Assembly (NCBI GenBank): GCA_044339595.1
Contig: JBIIVF010000034.1
Coordinates: forward strand, 1-20,085
Source of the DNA: CAZTGZ01 sp044339595
GTDB lineage: Bacteria; Bacteroidota; Bacteroidia; NS11-12g; UBA9320
Direction: 5' to 3'
Length of the DNA: 20,085 nt
The notes under the pieces were generated by a model. It searched no databases and was not told the origin of the DNA. It worked only from the letters and a program-made list of their open reading frames with translations. The stretch's first letter is position 1. Each line of letters opens with the position of its first letter. The position numbers and the translations under genes were made by a program. Positions 5,805-14,823 of this stretch are shown here, one piece after another.

Positions 5805-5932
5805 ATTTAGCCCCGAGATAGAAAATGTTGATTCTGGTTTTAACTGTTCAAAATGAATCTGCAAGTTGAAGAAGAAACATTATTCTAACTTTTGGAATTC
5901 AAATAACCTCAAAAAAGTTAAAAATTTGGGTG

Positions 5933-6574
5933 TTATCTCAGAAACGGATTCCCCAACCGCTCTCTGCCAATCGTAGTTTCAGGGCCATGACCGCTGTAAA
6001 CAGTATAATCATCTTCCAACGAAAGCAATTCTCGTTCTATAGACTCAATCAGAGTTTGGTAATGTCCACCCGGTAAATCGGTCCGACCAATGCTACCGGA
6101 GAAGAGAACATCTCCTGCAATCACCTTTTTGGAAACATGATCGATAAAGCAAAGGCTCCCGGGAGAATGCCCGGGCGTAAAACGAACCTCAAAAGTGAGA
6201 CTGCCTGCAGAAATTGTATCATCTTCACTCAGGACGTAATGTCCATTTGGCAAAGGTTCTACCGGCACTCCATACATCATTCCTACTGTGCCCGCATTGT
6301 TGTAAATGGTCTCTTCCATGGGATGGAGTTGAGGCGACAAATGCCAGGTTTGATGCACGAAATTTACCCCAAACACATGGTCGAGATGGGCATGGGTAAG
6401 CCATAAAGCCACCGGATTCAGTCGGTTATTTTGTATAAATTGCTGTAATTCAAATTTTTCGGCCGTTGAATAACATCCCGGATCGATGATGGCACAATCC
6501 AATGAATCATCCCAAATCACGTAGGTATTCTCCTGAAATGGATTGAAAGTAAATGCTTGAAGATGCATATTCAA
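5933..6574 (-). CDS. Glyoxalase-II-like MBL-fold metallohydrolase
   Basis: The 213-residue protein has the metallo-beta-lactamase fold of the hydroxyacylglutathione hydrolase/YcbL group. Metal ligands are visible: THAHLDH with H61, H63, D65 and H66, then H136 (TPGHSPGS), D155 (IAGDVLFSGSIGRTDLPGG) and H196 (YSGHGPET), giving a full two-metal site. The GSIGRTDLPGG loop is typical of the glyoxalase II branch. It lacks the longer C-terminal helical domain of classical glyoxalase II, so it may act on other thioesters. It lies 3 bp after the dihydrolipoyl dehydrogenase gene on the same strand and is surely cotranscribed with it. Confidence 0.9.
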   Translation of the reverse strand: MNMHLQAFTFNPFQENTYVIWDDSLDCAIIDPGCYSTAEKFELQQFIQNNRLNPVALWLTHAHLDHVFGVNFVHQTWHLSPQLHPMEETIYNNAGTVGMMYGVPVEPLPNGHYVLSEDDTISAGSLTFEVRFTPGHSPGSLCFIDHVSKKVIAGDVLFSGSIGRTDLPGGHYQTLIESIERELLSLEDDYTVYSGHGPETTIGRERLGNPFLR

Positions 6575-6577
6575 ATC

Positions 6578-7963
6578 CTACAGGTGAATGACTTCACCGT
6601 AAGCAGCAGCAGCGGCTTCCATTACCGCTTCACTCATGGTTGGATGCGGATGCACTGATTTGATGATCTCCATGCCGGTGGTTTCCAGTTTTCTGGCAAC
6701 AACTACCTCGGCAATCATTTCTGTTACATTGGCACCAATCATATGGGCACCCAGAAATTCGCCATATTTGGCATCGAAAATAACTTTTACAAATCCGTCT
6801 TTTGCACCGGCAGCACTGGCTTTTCCGGAGGCAGAAAACGGGAATTTTCCAACCTTGATTTCATATCCCGCCTCTTTGGCCGCTTTTTCGGTATAACCTA
6901 CCGAAGCAACCTCAGGCCAACAATAGGTACATCCGGGGATGTTGCCATAATCAAGGGGTTCAGGATGGTGTCCGGCAATTTTTTCAACGCAAATGATGCC
7001 TTCTGCCGAAGCTACGTGCGCCAAAGCGGGTCCGGGAACAATATCTCCGATGGCGTAGATACCTTCGACATTGGTTTGATAAAAATCATTCACCACTACC
7101 TTTCCTTTATCTGTTTTGATGCCTAAAGCTTCCAAACCGATGCCTTCAAGATTGGTTTGAATACCCACTGCACTCAACACTACATCGCACTCGATCACTT
7201 CCATGCCTTTGGCGGTTTTAACATTCACCTTGCAGTTACTTCCGGTGGTGTCAACTGATTCTACGCTGGATGAAGTCATAATTTGAATGCCATATTTCTT
7301 ATAGGTCTTCTCCAAGGCTTTGGATACTTCCTCGTCTTCTATTGGCAAAATATTGGGCATAAATTCTACGATGGTTACTTTCGTTCCCATGGCATTGTAG
7401 AAATAGGCGAACTCACAGCCGATGGCGCCACTGCCTACAACCACCATACTCTTAGGTTGTTCAGGCAATACCATGGCTTCGTGATATCCGATGATTTTTT
7501 TACCGTCGATCGGCAAGGTTGGCAATTGTCTCTCCCTGGCGCCGGTGGCTATAATGATGCTTTTTGCTTCGTGTGTTTCTTTAGCTCCATTCACGTCTAC
7601 CTCAACTTTTCCTTTTGACACCAATTTGCCAAAACCTTGAATCACCGTGATGTTGTTCTTTTTCATTAAAAATTGCACGCCTTTGCTCATGCCATTCGCT
7701 ACATCGCGGCTGCGCTTTACAACGGCACCAAAATCATGTTTGGCATCCGAAACAGTAATTCCGTAATCTGACGCATGTTTGATGTATTCGAAAACCTGGG
7801 CTGATTTTAACAAAGCTTTGGTAGGGATACAACCCCAATTGAGGCATACACCACCCAATTCAGCTTTTTCAATGATGGCTGTTTTTAAGCCCAACTGAGA
7901 TGCACGAATGGCAGCTACATATCCGCCTGGTCCGCTTCCGATTACAATCAAATCAAATGTCAT
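6578..7963 (-). CDS. lpdA: Dihydrolipoyl dehydrogenase (E3)
   Basis: This FAD enzyme reoxidises dihydrolipoamide with NAD+ in the pyruvate, 2-oxoglutarate and branched-chain dehydrogenase complexes and in glycine cleavage. The 461 residues match the usual length. The N-terminus holds the FAD-binding GSGPGG motif (residues 9-14), then the redox disulfide C40/C45 in GGVCLNWGCIPTKALL. A second nucleotide-binding motif (VVVGSGAIGCEFAYF) marks the NAD domain. AIGDIVPGPALAH is the FAD-contacting segment. The C-terminal dimer domain carries HPHPTMSE with catalytic H440 and E445. No E1 or E2 gene is adjacent. It is divergent from the subtilisin gene across a 68-bp spacer with a near-palindrome. Confidence 0.97.
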   Translation of the reverse strand: MTFDLIVIGSGPGGYVAAIRASQLGLKTAIIEKAELGGVCLNWGCIPTKALLKSAQVFEYIKHASDYGITVSDAKHDFGAVVKRSRDVANGMSKGVQFLMKKNNITVIQGFGKLVSKGKVEVDVNGAKETHEAKSIIIATGARERQLPTLPIDGKKIIGYHEAMVLPEQPKSMVVVGSGAIGCEFAYFYNAMGTKVTIVEFMPNILPIEDEEVSKALEKTYKKYGIQIMTSSSVESVDTTGSNCKVNVKTAKGMEVIECDVVLSAVGIQTNLEGIGLEALGIKTDKGKVVVNDFYQTNVEGIYAIGDIVPGPALAHVASAEGIICVEKIAGHHPEPLDYGNIPGCTYCWPEVASVGYTEKAAKEAGYEIKVGKFPFSASGKASAAGAKDGFVKVIFDAKYGEFLGAHMIGANVTEMIAEVVVARKLETTGMEIIKSVHPHPTMSEAVMEAAAAAYGEVIHL

Positions 7964-7990
7964 ATTATGATAAGTTTAGGATTTATTGTG

Positions 7991-8008
7991 CGAAATTAGC
8001 TACTTTCG
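7991..8008. promoter_or_regulatory. Near-palindrome with back-to-back -7-like elements
   Basis: The 18-bp element reads CGAAA-T-TAGCTA-C-TTTCG and is symmetric except for one pair. On the plus strand it contains TACTTTCG (8001-8008) and on the minus strand TAATTTCG (7998-7991), each one base off TAnnTTTG. It lies between lpdA and the subtilisin gene and could be overlapping divergent promoters or an operator. Confidence 0.4.
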
Positions 8009-8031
8009 AACAAAGTATGACTATACACAAG

Positions 8032-11000
8032 ATGAGGAAAATTCTTTTGGCGATTTCAGCATTCATTGCAACAGGATTCGCAAACATTCAGGCCCAGCAA
8101 ATAGAGGTTTCTCTATGGTTCAAAACCGGGCGAATTCAGACAGAGGAGCCAACAATGGAAGCATTAGATTTGAACGATCCTAAGTTACAAAGTGAGCGAT
8201 TTCAGGGAAAACTATACGGAATTGCGATTTTTGATCACATTCCATCCTTTGCCGCTAACACAGATGGATTCAAGGGCATTCACTTACTCGAATATCTGCC
8301 TGATGACGCTTATTTTGCATCCCTTGATCTACCCGTCTTAAAGAAAAACTGGACAGAATCAGGGTTAAGGTCTTTTATTCCGGTGAAGGCTGCCTGGAAA
8401 CTTGACCCCAATCTGATCTTTGAAAATAATACAATCAAACAAGCCGTATGGGTGCATTATGCCGATGAAAAGGAGCGCTTTGCATACCGGAAAAATCTGG
8501 TTGAGTTAGGTTTTGAAGTGCGTGAAGACCACTATCTCTCCAAAGCTTTTGAGCTGGTCATAGCAAAAGACGAAGTTGTAACCCTTCAAAAAATACCCTA
8601 CTTATTTTGGATCACATCAGCCCCTTCGGCTCCGGAAATCAACAATTGGGATGAACGCACCAATCATCGGGTACCTGCCGTGGAGCCCGGATCAGGAACC
8701 TATGCGTTAACGGGTAAAAATGTCGTTGTAGGTGAGTGGGATGGCACGGGTGTTGGAACGCATATTGATTACGATTTTCGTCATGTTCGCATGGAACCGC
8801 ATGCCAATAACAGTAATGGGGCTCATGCTACACACGTAGCAGGAACAGTGCTTGGTGCAGGAATATTAAATCCAATCGCCAAAGGCATGGCGCCGGAAGC
8901 CTTGCTATACAGTTGGGATTTTGGCGGAAATATTCCTGTTGAAATGGATTCAGGAGCGCTGAAACAAAAAATCGAGATTACCCAAAATTCCTATTCGTAC
9001 GGATCAGATCCTTGCAGCGTGCGGGGAACCTATGACGGCACAAGTCAGGCCCTCGATCGTTTGGTGGTTAAATATCCGCATCTTTTGCACGTGTATGCTG
9101 CCGGCAATTCAAGAGGAAGTAATTGCATGACTGGGGGTTATAGAACCGTACATAGCGGATTTCAAGCTTCAAAAAATGCTCTGGTGGTAGCAGCGGTGAC
9201 CCATTTGGATGCCAACAGTTCTTTCCATTCTTATGGTCCAACGATGGATGGTCGTTTGAAACCGGATTTGAGTGCAGTAGGGGTGAATGTATACAGCACG
9301 GCCCATAATCACACGTATTTAGGGGGTTATAGCGGTACTTCCATGGCTTGTCCCGGAACCTCCGGAACTTCAGCGCTGATTTACGAATTATATGAAAATA
9401 AATACAGGAATCAGCCTTCGGCTCACATCATCAAAGGCATCATGTGCAATGCTTCGGATGATATAGGAAGACCGGGTCCTGATTTTATGTATGGTTATGG
9501 CAGAATCAATGCACGGGTGGCCGCCGACATGATTAACGCCAACCGATTTGTAACCCGAAGTCTGGTTCATTCAAGTCAGTTTTCAGATACCATTTTCGTC
9601 CCTCAAAACAGCCATGAATTGAAAGTCTTGTTGTGTTGGGATGATGTACCCGCCTCTTCCTCTGTCGGAAAATCACTGGTGAACGATCTGGATTTAATTT
9701 TATACGATTCAGCCGGAAATCAATTTTTACCATGGATACTCAATCCGACCAATCCAACTGCCAATGCAGTGAGAGGAGTGGATACTTTGAATAATTCGGA
9801 GCAAGTCACTATTTCGAAACCCGGTTCTCCTTATTACATCTATCGTGTAACCGGATCCAAAATTCCCGTAGGAGCACAAGAATTTTCTTTAAGCTGGAAT
9901 ATCCAGGATACCGGAATTACCGTTACCTACCCCAATGGTGACGAACGATGGGTTCCTCCTTCTTCATCAACCAATGCTCAAATTATCCGTTGGGATAATC
10001 GGGGTATCTCGGGTAATGTGAAGATTGAATATTCCACGAATGCCGGTTCAACCTGGAACAATGTGGTAACCTCAACGCCATCAGCCAATTTATATTATGT
10101 TTGGCAAACTTGCCCCGACACGGTGGTAACTTCAAAGGCTTTGATTCGTATTTCTGCACCCGGCGTGAGTGATGTGAGTGATTCTGTTTTTCACATCATG
10201 AAAATTCCGACTTCGCCCACCGGCATTATATGCGATAGTCAAGTGCATCTATCCTGGCCGGTGCTCAGTGGTGCGATCGGCTATGAAGTTTTTATGCATG
10301 ATTCCGGTATAATGAAATCTATGGGTACCACTAACATCCCTGAATTTACGGTCAGAAAACTCAATAATAATGTGGCCTATTGGTTCGCCATTAGTGCTTT
10401 GGGTAATAATGGCGCAAAAAGTGAAAGATGTCAGGCACGTATGTTTACCCCAATTTCTACCACTACCGCTCCGAAATTTACCGTTCAACCTGCAGATATG
10501 CGGGTTTGCATTGGCAAGGATACCGCTGTTCAAGTAGCACTCAGCGGATCTCCAACCATCTCATCCTATTGGCAATACAGCGACAACAAGGGCGTTACCT
10601 GGATTAAAACCGGTGCAGACAATCAATTGAAGTTAAACATCATCAATCCGACCATTGGTTTAAACAATCGATGGTTCAGACATTATGCGGTCAATGCATG
10701 TCAAAGCAAAGAATACACGCGCGTTGCCGTGTTAAACGTCGATTCGAGTTTTTCTTTCAAATATCATGCGGCAGAAGTGAAGGCTTGTATCGGTCAGGAT
10801 ACCGCCATTTTGCTGCAGTATAAGTCTTCAAACCCACCTGCATTTCAATGGTATTATCAAAAAACGCTGGCAGATGCAGCCATTCCGTTAACAGGCAATT
10901 CGGATCGCCTCCATCTACCCAACAATCAAAAATCCAATCAAGGATATTATAAAGTATCGCTCGCCAATGCATGCGGCACCTTTCAAAACAGCGCTCCAAC

Positions 11001-12945
11001 CTATTTGAGGGTCCGTGATGCTTTAAACTTACAAGTTCCTGCCGATGATACCATTTGTCAAGGGAATGCCTTCTTACTGCAAGTCGGAGCAACCGGAGGC
11101 GATACGATTAACTATCGTTTCCAATGGACTTCTGATGATGGAATCTACACCGGCAGTAAGGTGAGTGTTCAACCCATAAAAACAACCCGATGGGAAGTGG
11201 GTGTGTTCGACAAATGCTCTCAGGATACGGTTGAGGCATTTTACACCTTGTATGTGCGAGATTCAATCAAACTGAATTTGTCAAATGATACCATTGTTTG
11301 CAAAGGAACAACGGTGAATTTGACGGCAAGGGTTTCAGGCGGACTTTTCAAGGGATATTCCTTTAATTGGTCAGGAGGATTAACAGATCAGGCAAACCAC
11401 CAGTTTAAACCCACCCAAACACAAACCTATTATTTGACATTCACTGATAATTGCACCCAGTATGTGCTGAGCGATTCGGTGAAAGTGGTTGTTTTGGATG
11501 CCCTGAAGGTGAGCATTGAAACCCCTTTGGATACGATTTGCGTGGGGCAATTTGCCGATTTAAAAGCCAAAGCCACCGGTGGAAAGAGTACAGATTATCG
11601 TTACAAATGGTCTGATGGATCAACCGGTTCGGTATTGCGTGTGCAGCCCGGAACCACTCAAACCTACTCGGTTAAATTAGAGGATTTATGCACCGTTAAT
11701 CCGGATTCAAATTCATTCACTTTGCGAGTAAGAATGCCCATTACGGCAGAAATTTCCGGGAAAGACACCACTTGCTTTAATGTGTTGACCCCTTATCAAG
11801 CCATAGTGAACGGTGGAAAGGTGAATGGCTATCAATACTTTTGGCAAGGGAAATCCGATTTGGCTTCCGTAGATTTTTCTCCAAAGAAAAGTTTTAAACT
11901 TTATCTGCGCATTGCGGATGGTTGCACGGTAAAAGACGCCTATGATACCTTGGATGTTTTCGTGTACGATTCGCTTTCCGCGAATGCCACATTTACCGAC
12001 TCTTTGGTATGTTATGGACAATCGGTGTTCTTGCCGGTGTTCCCAAAAGGAGGAAGACCCAATCAATATAAAGCATCCTGGAGTAATGGCGCCAATACCA
12101 TCACAGGGCTTCAAACGGTGAATACCATCGATCAAACCTACCAAATCACCATTACAGACGGATGTTCACATCCTGCTATTCATGATTTCAACATAAAAAC
12201 ACGTCCTCCGCTTCAAATTTCTGCTGGGCCTGATATCCGCGTTTGTAACGGTGAAACTGCTCGAACTCCGCTGCTGATTTCCGGAGGTTTGGCATCCGCT
12301 TATCAAATCCAAATCAATGGTGCTGTTGTAAATGCCAATCATGAAATTGTATTTAAAGGAAATTCCGGTGATTCAATGCGATATTCCTTTCTTTTGAAAG
12401 ATGGTTGCACAGTGCCGGATGCTTATGACAGTTTACTCATTTCGGTGGATGATGTAAATCCGTACTTTAAAGTAGGAAGGCGATATGACAAAGAACTGTT
12501 GCTCATTTCACCTTATACCCCACATGATGCTGCTTACCGTTTTGGGGATGGATTTTCACATCAAGGGAACGATCAAAATGTGACACACAATTACCTTGAC
12601 TATAATTTGTATTCTGTTTGTCGTTTTACCTCATCTGATATCGGTTGCCGGGATACAATGTGTCAGGATATCCATATTTATGATGTGTTTGAAACTTCCG
12701 GATTTAATATATCCCTGTCGCCCAATCCAACTGACGGGAAAATTTACGCTACTTTCGACAAGATTGCAGGTAATCTGCGCTTTGAGGTTTGGAGTGCCGA
12801 TGGAAAACTCGTGTACAGCAAGTCGGTCGAAAATTATCTGGAAGATAGGGTAGAAGTAGACCTTTCACCTTATGCCCCGGCGATGTATTGGCTTAAATTC
12901 ATCACAAATGAAGAAGTCAATGTATTCAAGGTGATTAAACAATAA
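8032..12945 (+). CDS. Secreted S8 subtilisin-like protease with Ig-like repeats and T9SS tail
   Basis: A 1637-residue exported serine protease. I take the ATG at 8032 because MRKILLAISAFIATGFA gives a clean signal peptide ending near IQAQQ; the ATG at 8017 would add MTIHK, and earlier in-frame codons lie inside lpdA. After a pro-region (about 25-200), the catalytic domain shows D237 (VGEWDG), H265 (HATHVAG), oxyanion N359 (AAGNS) and S437 (YSGTSMACPG). A jelly-roll-type domain follows (about 510-640), then a region with WDNRGISGNVKIEYSTNAG, a fibronectin-III-like domain (about 725-805), eight Ig-like repeats (about 820-1475), and a PKD-like segment (YRFGDGFSHQGN). The end is a type A T9SS sorting domain starting at PNPTDGK (residue 1564). 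It is likely a surface or released protein-degrading enzyme exported by the machinery that includes PorV. Confidence 0.95.
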   Translation: MRKILLAISAFIATGFANIQAQQIEVSLWFKTGRIQTEEPTMEALDLNDPKLQSERFQGKLYGIAIFDHIPSFAANTDGFKGIHLLEYLPDDAYFASLDLPVLKKNWTESGLRSFIPVKAAWKLDPNLIFENNTIKQAVWVHYADEKERFAYRKNLVELGFEVREDHYLSKAFELVIAKDEVVTLQKIPYLFWITSAPSAPEINNWDERTNHRVPAVEPGSGTYALTGKNVVVGEWDGTGVGTHIDYDFRHVRMEPHANNSNGAHATHVAGTVLGAGILNPIAKGMAPEALLYSWDFGGNIPVEMDSGALKQKIEITQNSYSYGSDPCSVRGTYDGTSQALDRLVVKYPHLLHVYAAGNSRGSNCMTGGYRTVHSGFQASKNALVVAAVTHLDANSSFHSYGPTMDGRLKPDLSAVGVNVYSTAHNHTYLGGYSGTSMACPGTSGTSALIYELYENKYRNQPSAHIIKGIMCNASDDIGRPGPDFMYGYGRINARVAADMINANRFVTRSLVHSSQFSDTIFVPQNSHELKVLLCWDDVPASSSVGKSLVNDLDLILYDSAGNQFLPWILNPTNPTANAVRGVDTLNNSEQVTISKPGSPYYIYRVTGSKIPVGAQEFSLSWNIQDTGITVTYPNGDERWVPPSSSTNAQIIRWDNRGISGNVKIEYSTNAGSTWNNVVTSTPSANLYYVWQTCPDTVVTSKALIRISAPGVSDVSDSVFHIMKIPTSPTGIICDSQVHLSWPVLSGAIGYEVFMHDSGIMKSMGTTNIPEFTVRKLNNNVAYWFAISALGNNGAKSERCQARMFTPISTTTAPKFTVQPADMRVCIGKDTAVQVALSGSPTISSYWQYSDNKGVTWIKTGADNQLKLNIINPTIGLNNRWFRHYAVNACQSKEYTRVAVLNVDSSFSFKYHAAEVKACIGQDTAILLQYKSSNPPAFQWYYQKTLADAAIPLTGNSDRLHLPNNQKSNQGYYKVSLANACGTFQNSAPTYLRVRDALNLQVPADDTICQGNAFLLQVGATGGDTINYRFQWTSDDGIYTGSKVSVQPIKTTRWEVGVFDKCSQDTVEAFYTLYVRDSIKLNLSNDTIVCKGTTVNLTARVSGGLFKGYSFNWSGGLTDQANHQFKPTQTQTYYLTFTDNCTQYVLSDSVKVVVLDALKVSIETPLDTICVGQFADLKAKATGGKSTDYRYKWSDGSTGSVLRVQPGTTQTYSVKLEDLCTVNPDSNSFTLRVRMPITAEISGKDTTCFNVLTPYQAIVNGGKVNGYQYFWQGKSDLASVDFSPKKSFKLYLRIADGCTVKDAYDTLDVFVYDSLSANATFTDSLVCYGQSVFLPVFPKGGRPNQYKASWSNGANTITGLQTVNTIDQTYQITITDGCSHPAIHDFNIKTRPPLQISAGPDIRVCNGETARTPLLISGGLASAYQIQINGAVVNANHEIVFKGNSGDSMRYSFLLKDGCTVPDAYDSLLISVDDVNPYFKVGRRYDKELLLISPYTPHDAAYRFGDGFSHQGNDQNVTHNYLDYNLYSVCRFTSSDIGCRDTMCQDIHIYDVFETSGFNISLSPNPTDGKIYATFDKIAGNLRFEVWSADGKLVYSKSVENYLEDRVEVDLSPYAPAMYWLKFITNEEVNVFKVIKQ
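10489..12460 (+). repeat. Eight tandem Ig-like repeats in the subtilisin
   Basis: Each unit opens with a motif of the type D-T/S-x-C-x-G and in most closes near a second Cys in a DxC or DGCT motif, with a central W and G-rich turn between (for example DTICQG, YRFQWTSDDG, DKC). The opening cysteine codons lie at 10507, 10786, 11056, 11299, 11539, 11773, 12010 and 12244. Spacing is 270-279 bp for the first two and 234-243 bp after that. The first two units are more divergent. Such repeats act as stalks or adhesins in large Bacteroidota surface proteins. Confidence 0.8.
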
Positions 12946-13005
12946 CAGTTTCATCTGATTACGGATGTCTTATTGCGGCAACAGTATGGACAATCGGTGG
13001 ATGTT

Positions 13006-13013
13006 TACTTTTG
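13006..13013 (+). promoter_or_regulatory. Possible -7 element of the serS operon
   Basis: TACTTTTG matches TAnnTTTG exactly, 46 bp before serS. The nearest upstream TTG (12973-12975) is 30 bp away, beyond the usual spacing. It is the best promoter candidate for the four-gene run that follows. Confidence 0.4.
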
Positions 13014-13059
13014 AAATACGCGATTTAAGAAAGAAATTTGCCCCCTCATTTAAAAGGAA

Positions 13060-14331
13060 ATGTTACACATTCAAAACATAAGGGAAAACCCGGAAGACAT
13101 TATTGTTCGTCTGGCGAAAAAAAATATTCAAGCAGAAGAAAAGATCCGGGAGGTATTGGCCAAGGACGACGAGCGGAAAAGAATAAAAATCCGGTTAGAA
13201 GCCAATCTTGCTGAAGGAAATCAACTCGCCAAACAGATCGGCGAACTTTTTAAAAGTGGAAAATTCGAAGAAGCTGCCATGCTAAAAAATCGCACTGCAG
13301 AATTAAAAACTTCAGTGAAGACTTTTGAAGAAGAGCTTTCAGGCTTGGAAACGGCCATCTACGATGTTTTAATTCAGTTGCCGAATGCGCCATCGCATCA
13401 AGTTCCGACCGGAAAGACCCCGGAAGACAACGAAATCGTATTTACCCATGGCGATATCCCAAAAATGTTAGAAAACGCCCTGCCTCATTGGGAACTTACC
13501 AAAAAATATGACCTCATTGATTTTGAATTGGGGGTAAAAATAACGGGTGCCGGATTTCCGGTTTACAAAGGAAAAGGAGCCAGGTTGCAACGCGCCCTGA
13601 TCAATTTTTTTCTCGATGAAGGATTAAAAGCGGGATATTTAGAAGTTCAGCCACCGGTGGTGGTGAACGAAGCAAGCGGATTCGGTACCGGCCAATTACC
13701 CGACAAAGAAGGTCAGATGTATCACGTTGGAATTGATAACCTCTATCTAATTCCAACAGCAGAAGTGCCTATTACCAATTTATATCGGGATGTCTTGCTC
13801 AAAGCAAATGAAATGCCCGTCAAAAATATGGGTTATACCCCCTGTTTTAGAAGAGAAGCCGGAAGTTACGGCAAAGATGTAAGGGGGCTCAACCGCCTGC
13901 ATCAATTCGATAAAGTAGAAATTGTTCAAATTGTTAAGCCCGAAGATTCTTATGAAACTTTGGAAGTGATGCAGCAATATGTACAAAGCCTGCTGCAGCA
14001 ATTGAATTTACCCTATCGGGTTTTAAAACTATGTGGAGGCGATATGAGTTTTGCTTCAGCATTAACGTATGATATGGAAGTATTTTCTGCTGCCCAGGAA
14101 AAGTGGCTAGAAGTGAGTTCGGTGTCTAATTTCGAAAGTTTTCAGAGCAATCGCCTCAAGTTGAGATATAAAAACGAACAAGGGCAGTCTCAATTGGCGC
14201 ATACCTTGAACGGAAGTGCTTTGGCCTTGCCCAGAATAGTGGCAGCCTTATTGGAGAACAATCAAACAGAAGACGGTATTAACATGCCGGAAGTTCTGCA
14301 TCCTTATCTCGGATTTACGACCATATCTTGA
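13060..14331 (+). CDS. serS: Seryl-tRNA synthetase
   Basis: This class II synthetase charges tRNA-Ser with serine. The 423 residues are normal length. The N-terminal 110 residues form the long antiparallel coiled coil that grips the tRNA variable arm (IRENPEDIIVRLAKKN, then charged heptads). The catalytic core has the serine-site motif TAEVPI (T233, E235), motif 2 at CFRREAGSYGKDVRG (from C262) with HQFDKVE, and motif 3 near the end, LNGSALALPRIVAALLEN. It appears to be the first gene of a compact run with the Kazal protein, metallohydrolase and terC; the stop codon overlaps the next start. Confidence 0.98.
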   Translation: MLHIQNIRENPEDIIVRLAKKNIQAEEKIREVLAKDDERKRIKIRLEANLAEGNQLAKQIGELFKSGKFEEAAMLKNRTAELKTSVKTFEEELSGLETAIYDVLIQLPNAPSHQVPTGKTPEDNEIVFTHGDIPKMLENALPHWELTKKYDLIDFELGVKITGAGFPVYKGKGARLQRALINFFLDEGLKAGYLEVQPPVVVNEASGFGTGQLPDKEGQMYHVGIDNLYLIPTAEVPITNLYRDVLLKANEMPVKNMGYTPCFRREAGSYGKDVRGLNRLHQFDKVEIVQIVKPEDSYETLEVMQQYVQSLLQQLNLPYRVLKLCGGDMSFASALTYDMEVFSAAQEKWLEVSSVSNFESFQSNRLKLRYKNEQGQSQLAHTLNGSALALPRIVAALLENNQTEDGINMPEVLHPYLGFTTIS

Positions 14332-14819
14332 GGAAACTACTCACATATCTCATTTTTGCACTGTTATTATTTGTGACGGAAAAGGCACAGGCACAATGGG
14401 GGCAGGTGTGTGTCGACAGTGGACGGATTCAGCCTTATTTTGGATGTTTGCGTCCTGAATTTACCGTGGTTTGCGGTTGTAACAATGTCACTTATCGCAA
14501 CGATTGTGTTGCCTTTAATCAATACGGGGTCAATACATGGCGAGACGGAGTTTGCCCGAATGACTTGTTCTTTTTTGATTTTTGGCCCAATATAGTGCGT
14601 GATCAAATGACATTCTATCTCAAGACTTCCGTTAAAACTTCTGCCACCATAGAAGTAGCCGATGCCTTTGGTAAATTGATGTTTTACCGGATTTTACCTG
14701 CCGTGCCGGAACCCTATTTTTATCAAACATTTAATTTTCTTGAATACCGACCGGGTATTTATTTTGTATCGGTTCGGGCAGGAAGCAAAATGGAAACAAA
14801 AAAATTCATCAAGACCTAA
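14328..14819 (+). CDS. Secreted Kazal-domain protein with T9SS sorting domain
   Basis: The start is a TTG overlapping the serS stop (TTGA); no ATG lies nearby, and TTG gives a well-formed signal peptide, MRKLLTYLIFALLLFVTEKAQAQ. Residues 28-76 hold six cysteines (C28, C40, C49, C51, C60, C76), with VVCGCNNVTYRNDCVAFNQYGV, the Kazal serine-protease-inhibitor signature. Residues 80-163 form a short T9SS type A sorting domain (WPNIVRDQMTF, then YRPGIYFVSVRAG and KKFIKT). The mature protein is therefore a single inhibitor-like domain fused to an export tail. It might restrain secreted proteases, own or foreign, or serve as a disulfide-stabilised binding domain. Which protease it would inhibit cannot be read from sequence. 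Confidence 0.85.
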   Translation: MRKLLTYLIFALLLFVTEKAQAQWGQVCVDSGRIQPYFGCLRPEFTVVCGCNNVTYRNDCVAFNQYGVNTWRDGVCPNDLFFFDFWPNIVRDQMTFYLKTSVKTSATIEVADAFGKLMFYRILPAVPEPYFYQTFNFLEYRPGIYFVSVRAGSKMETKKFIKT

Positions 14820-14823
14820 AGAA

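Noticed and set aside
6137..7618. Plus-strand reading frames opposite the metallohydrolase and lpdA
   Set aside because: They lie antisense to well-conserved genes, have no family resemblance and odd composition.
7900..8031. Extension of the subtilisin frame to an upstream start inside lpdA
   Set aside because: The extra N-terminus overlaps the 5' end of lpdA on the other strand and would bury the clear signal peptide that begins at 8032.
14740..14823. Upstream start for the lactonase-like protein
   Set aside because: It would overlap the end of the Kazal gene by 80 bp, and the family normally starts close to the LKTIHAGNFKLDGG segment.
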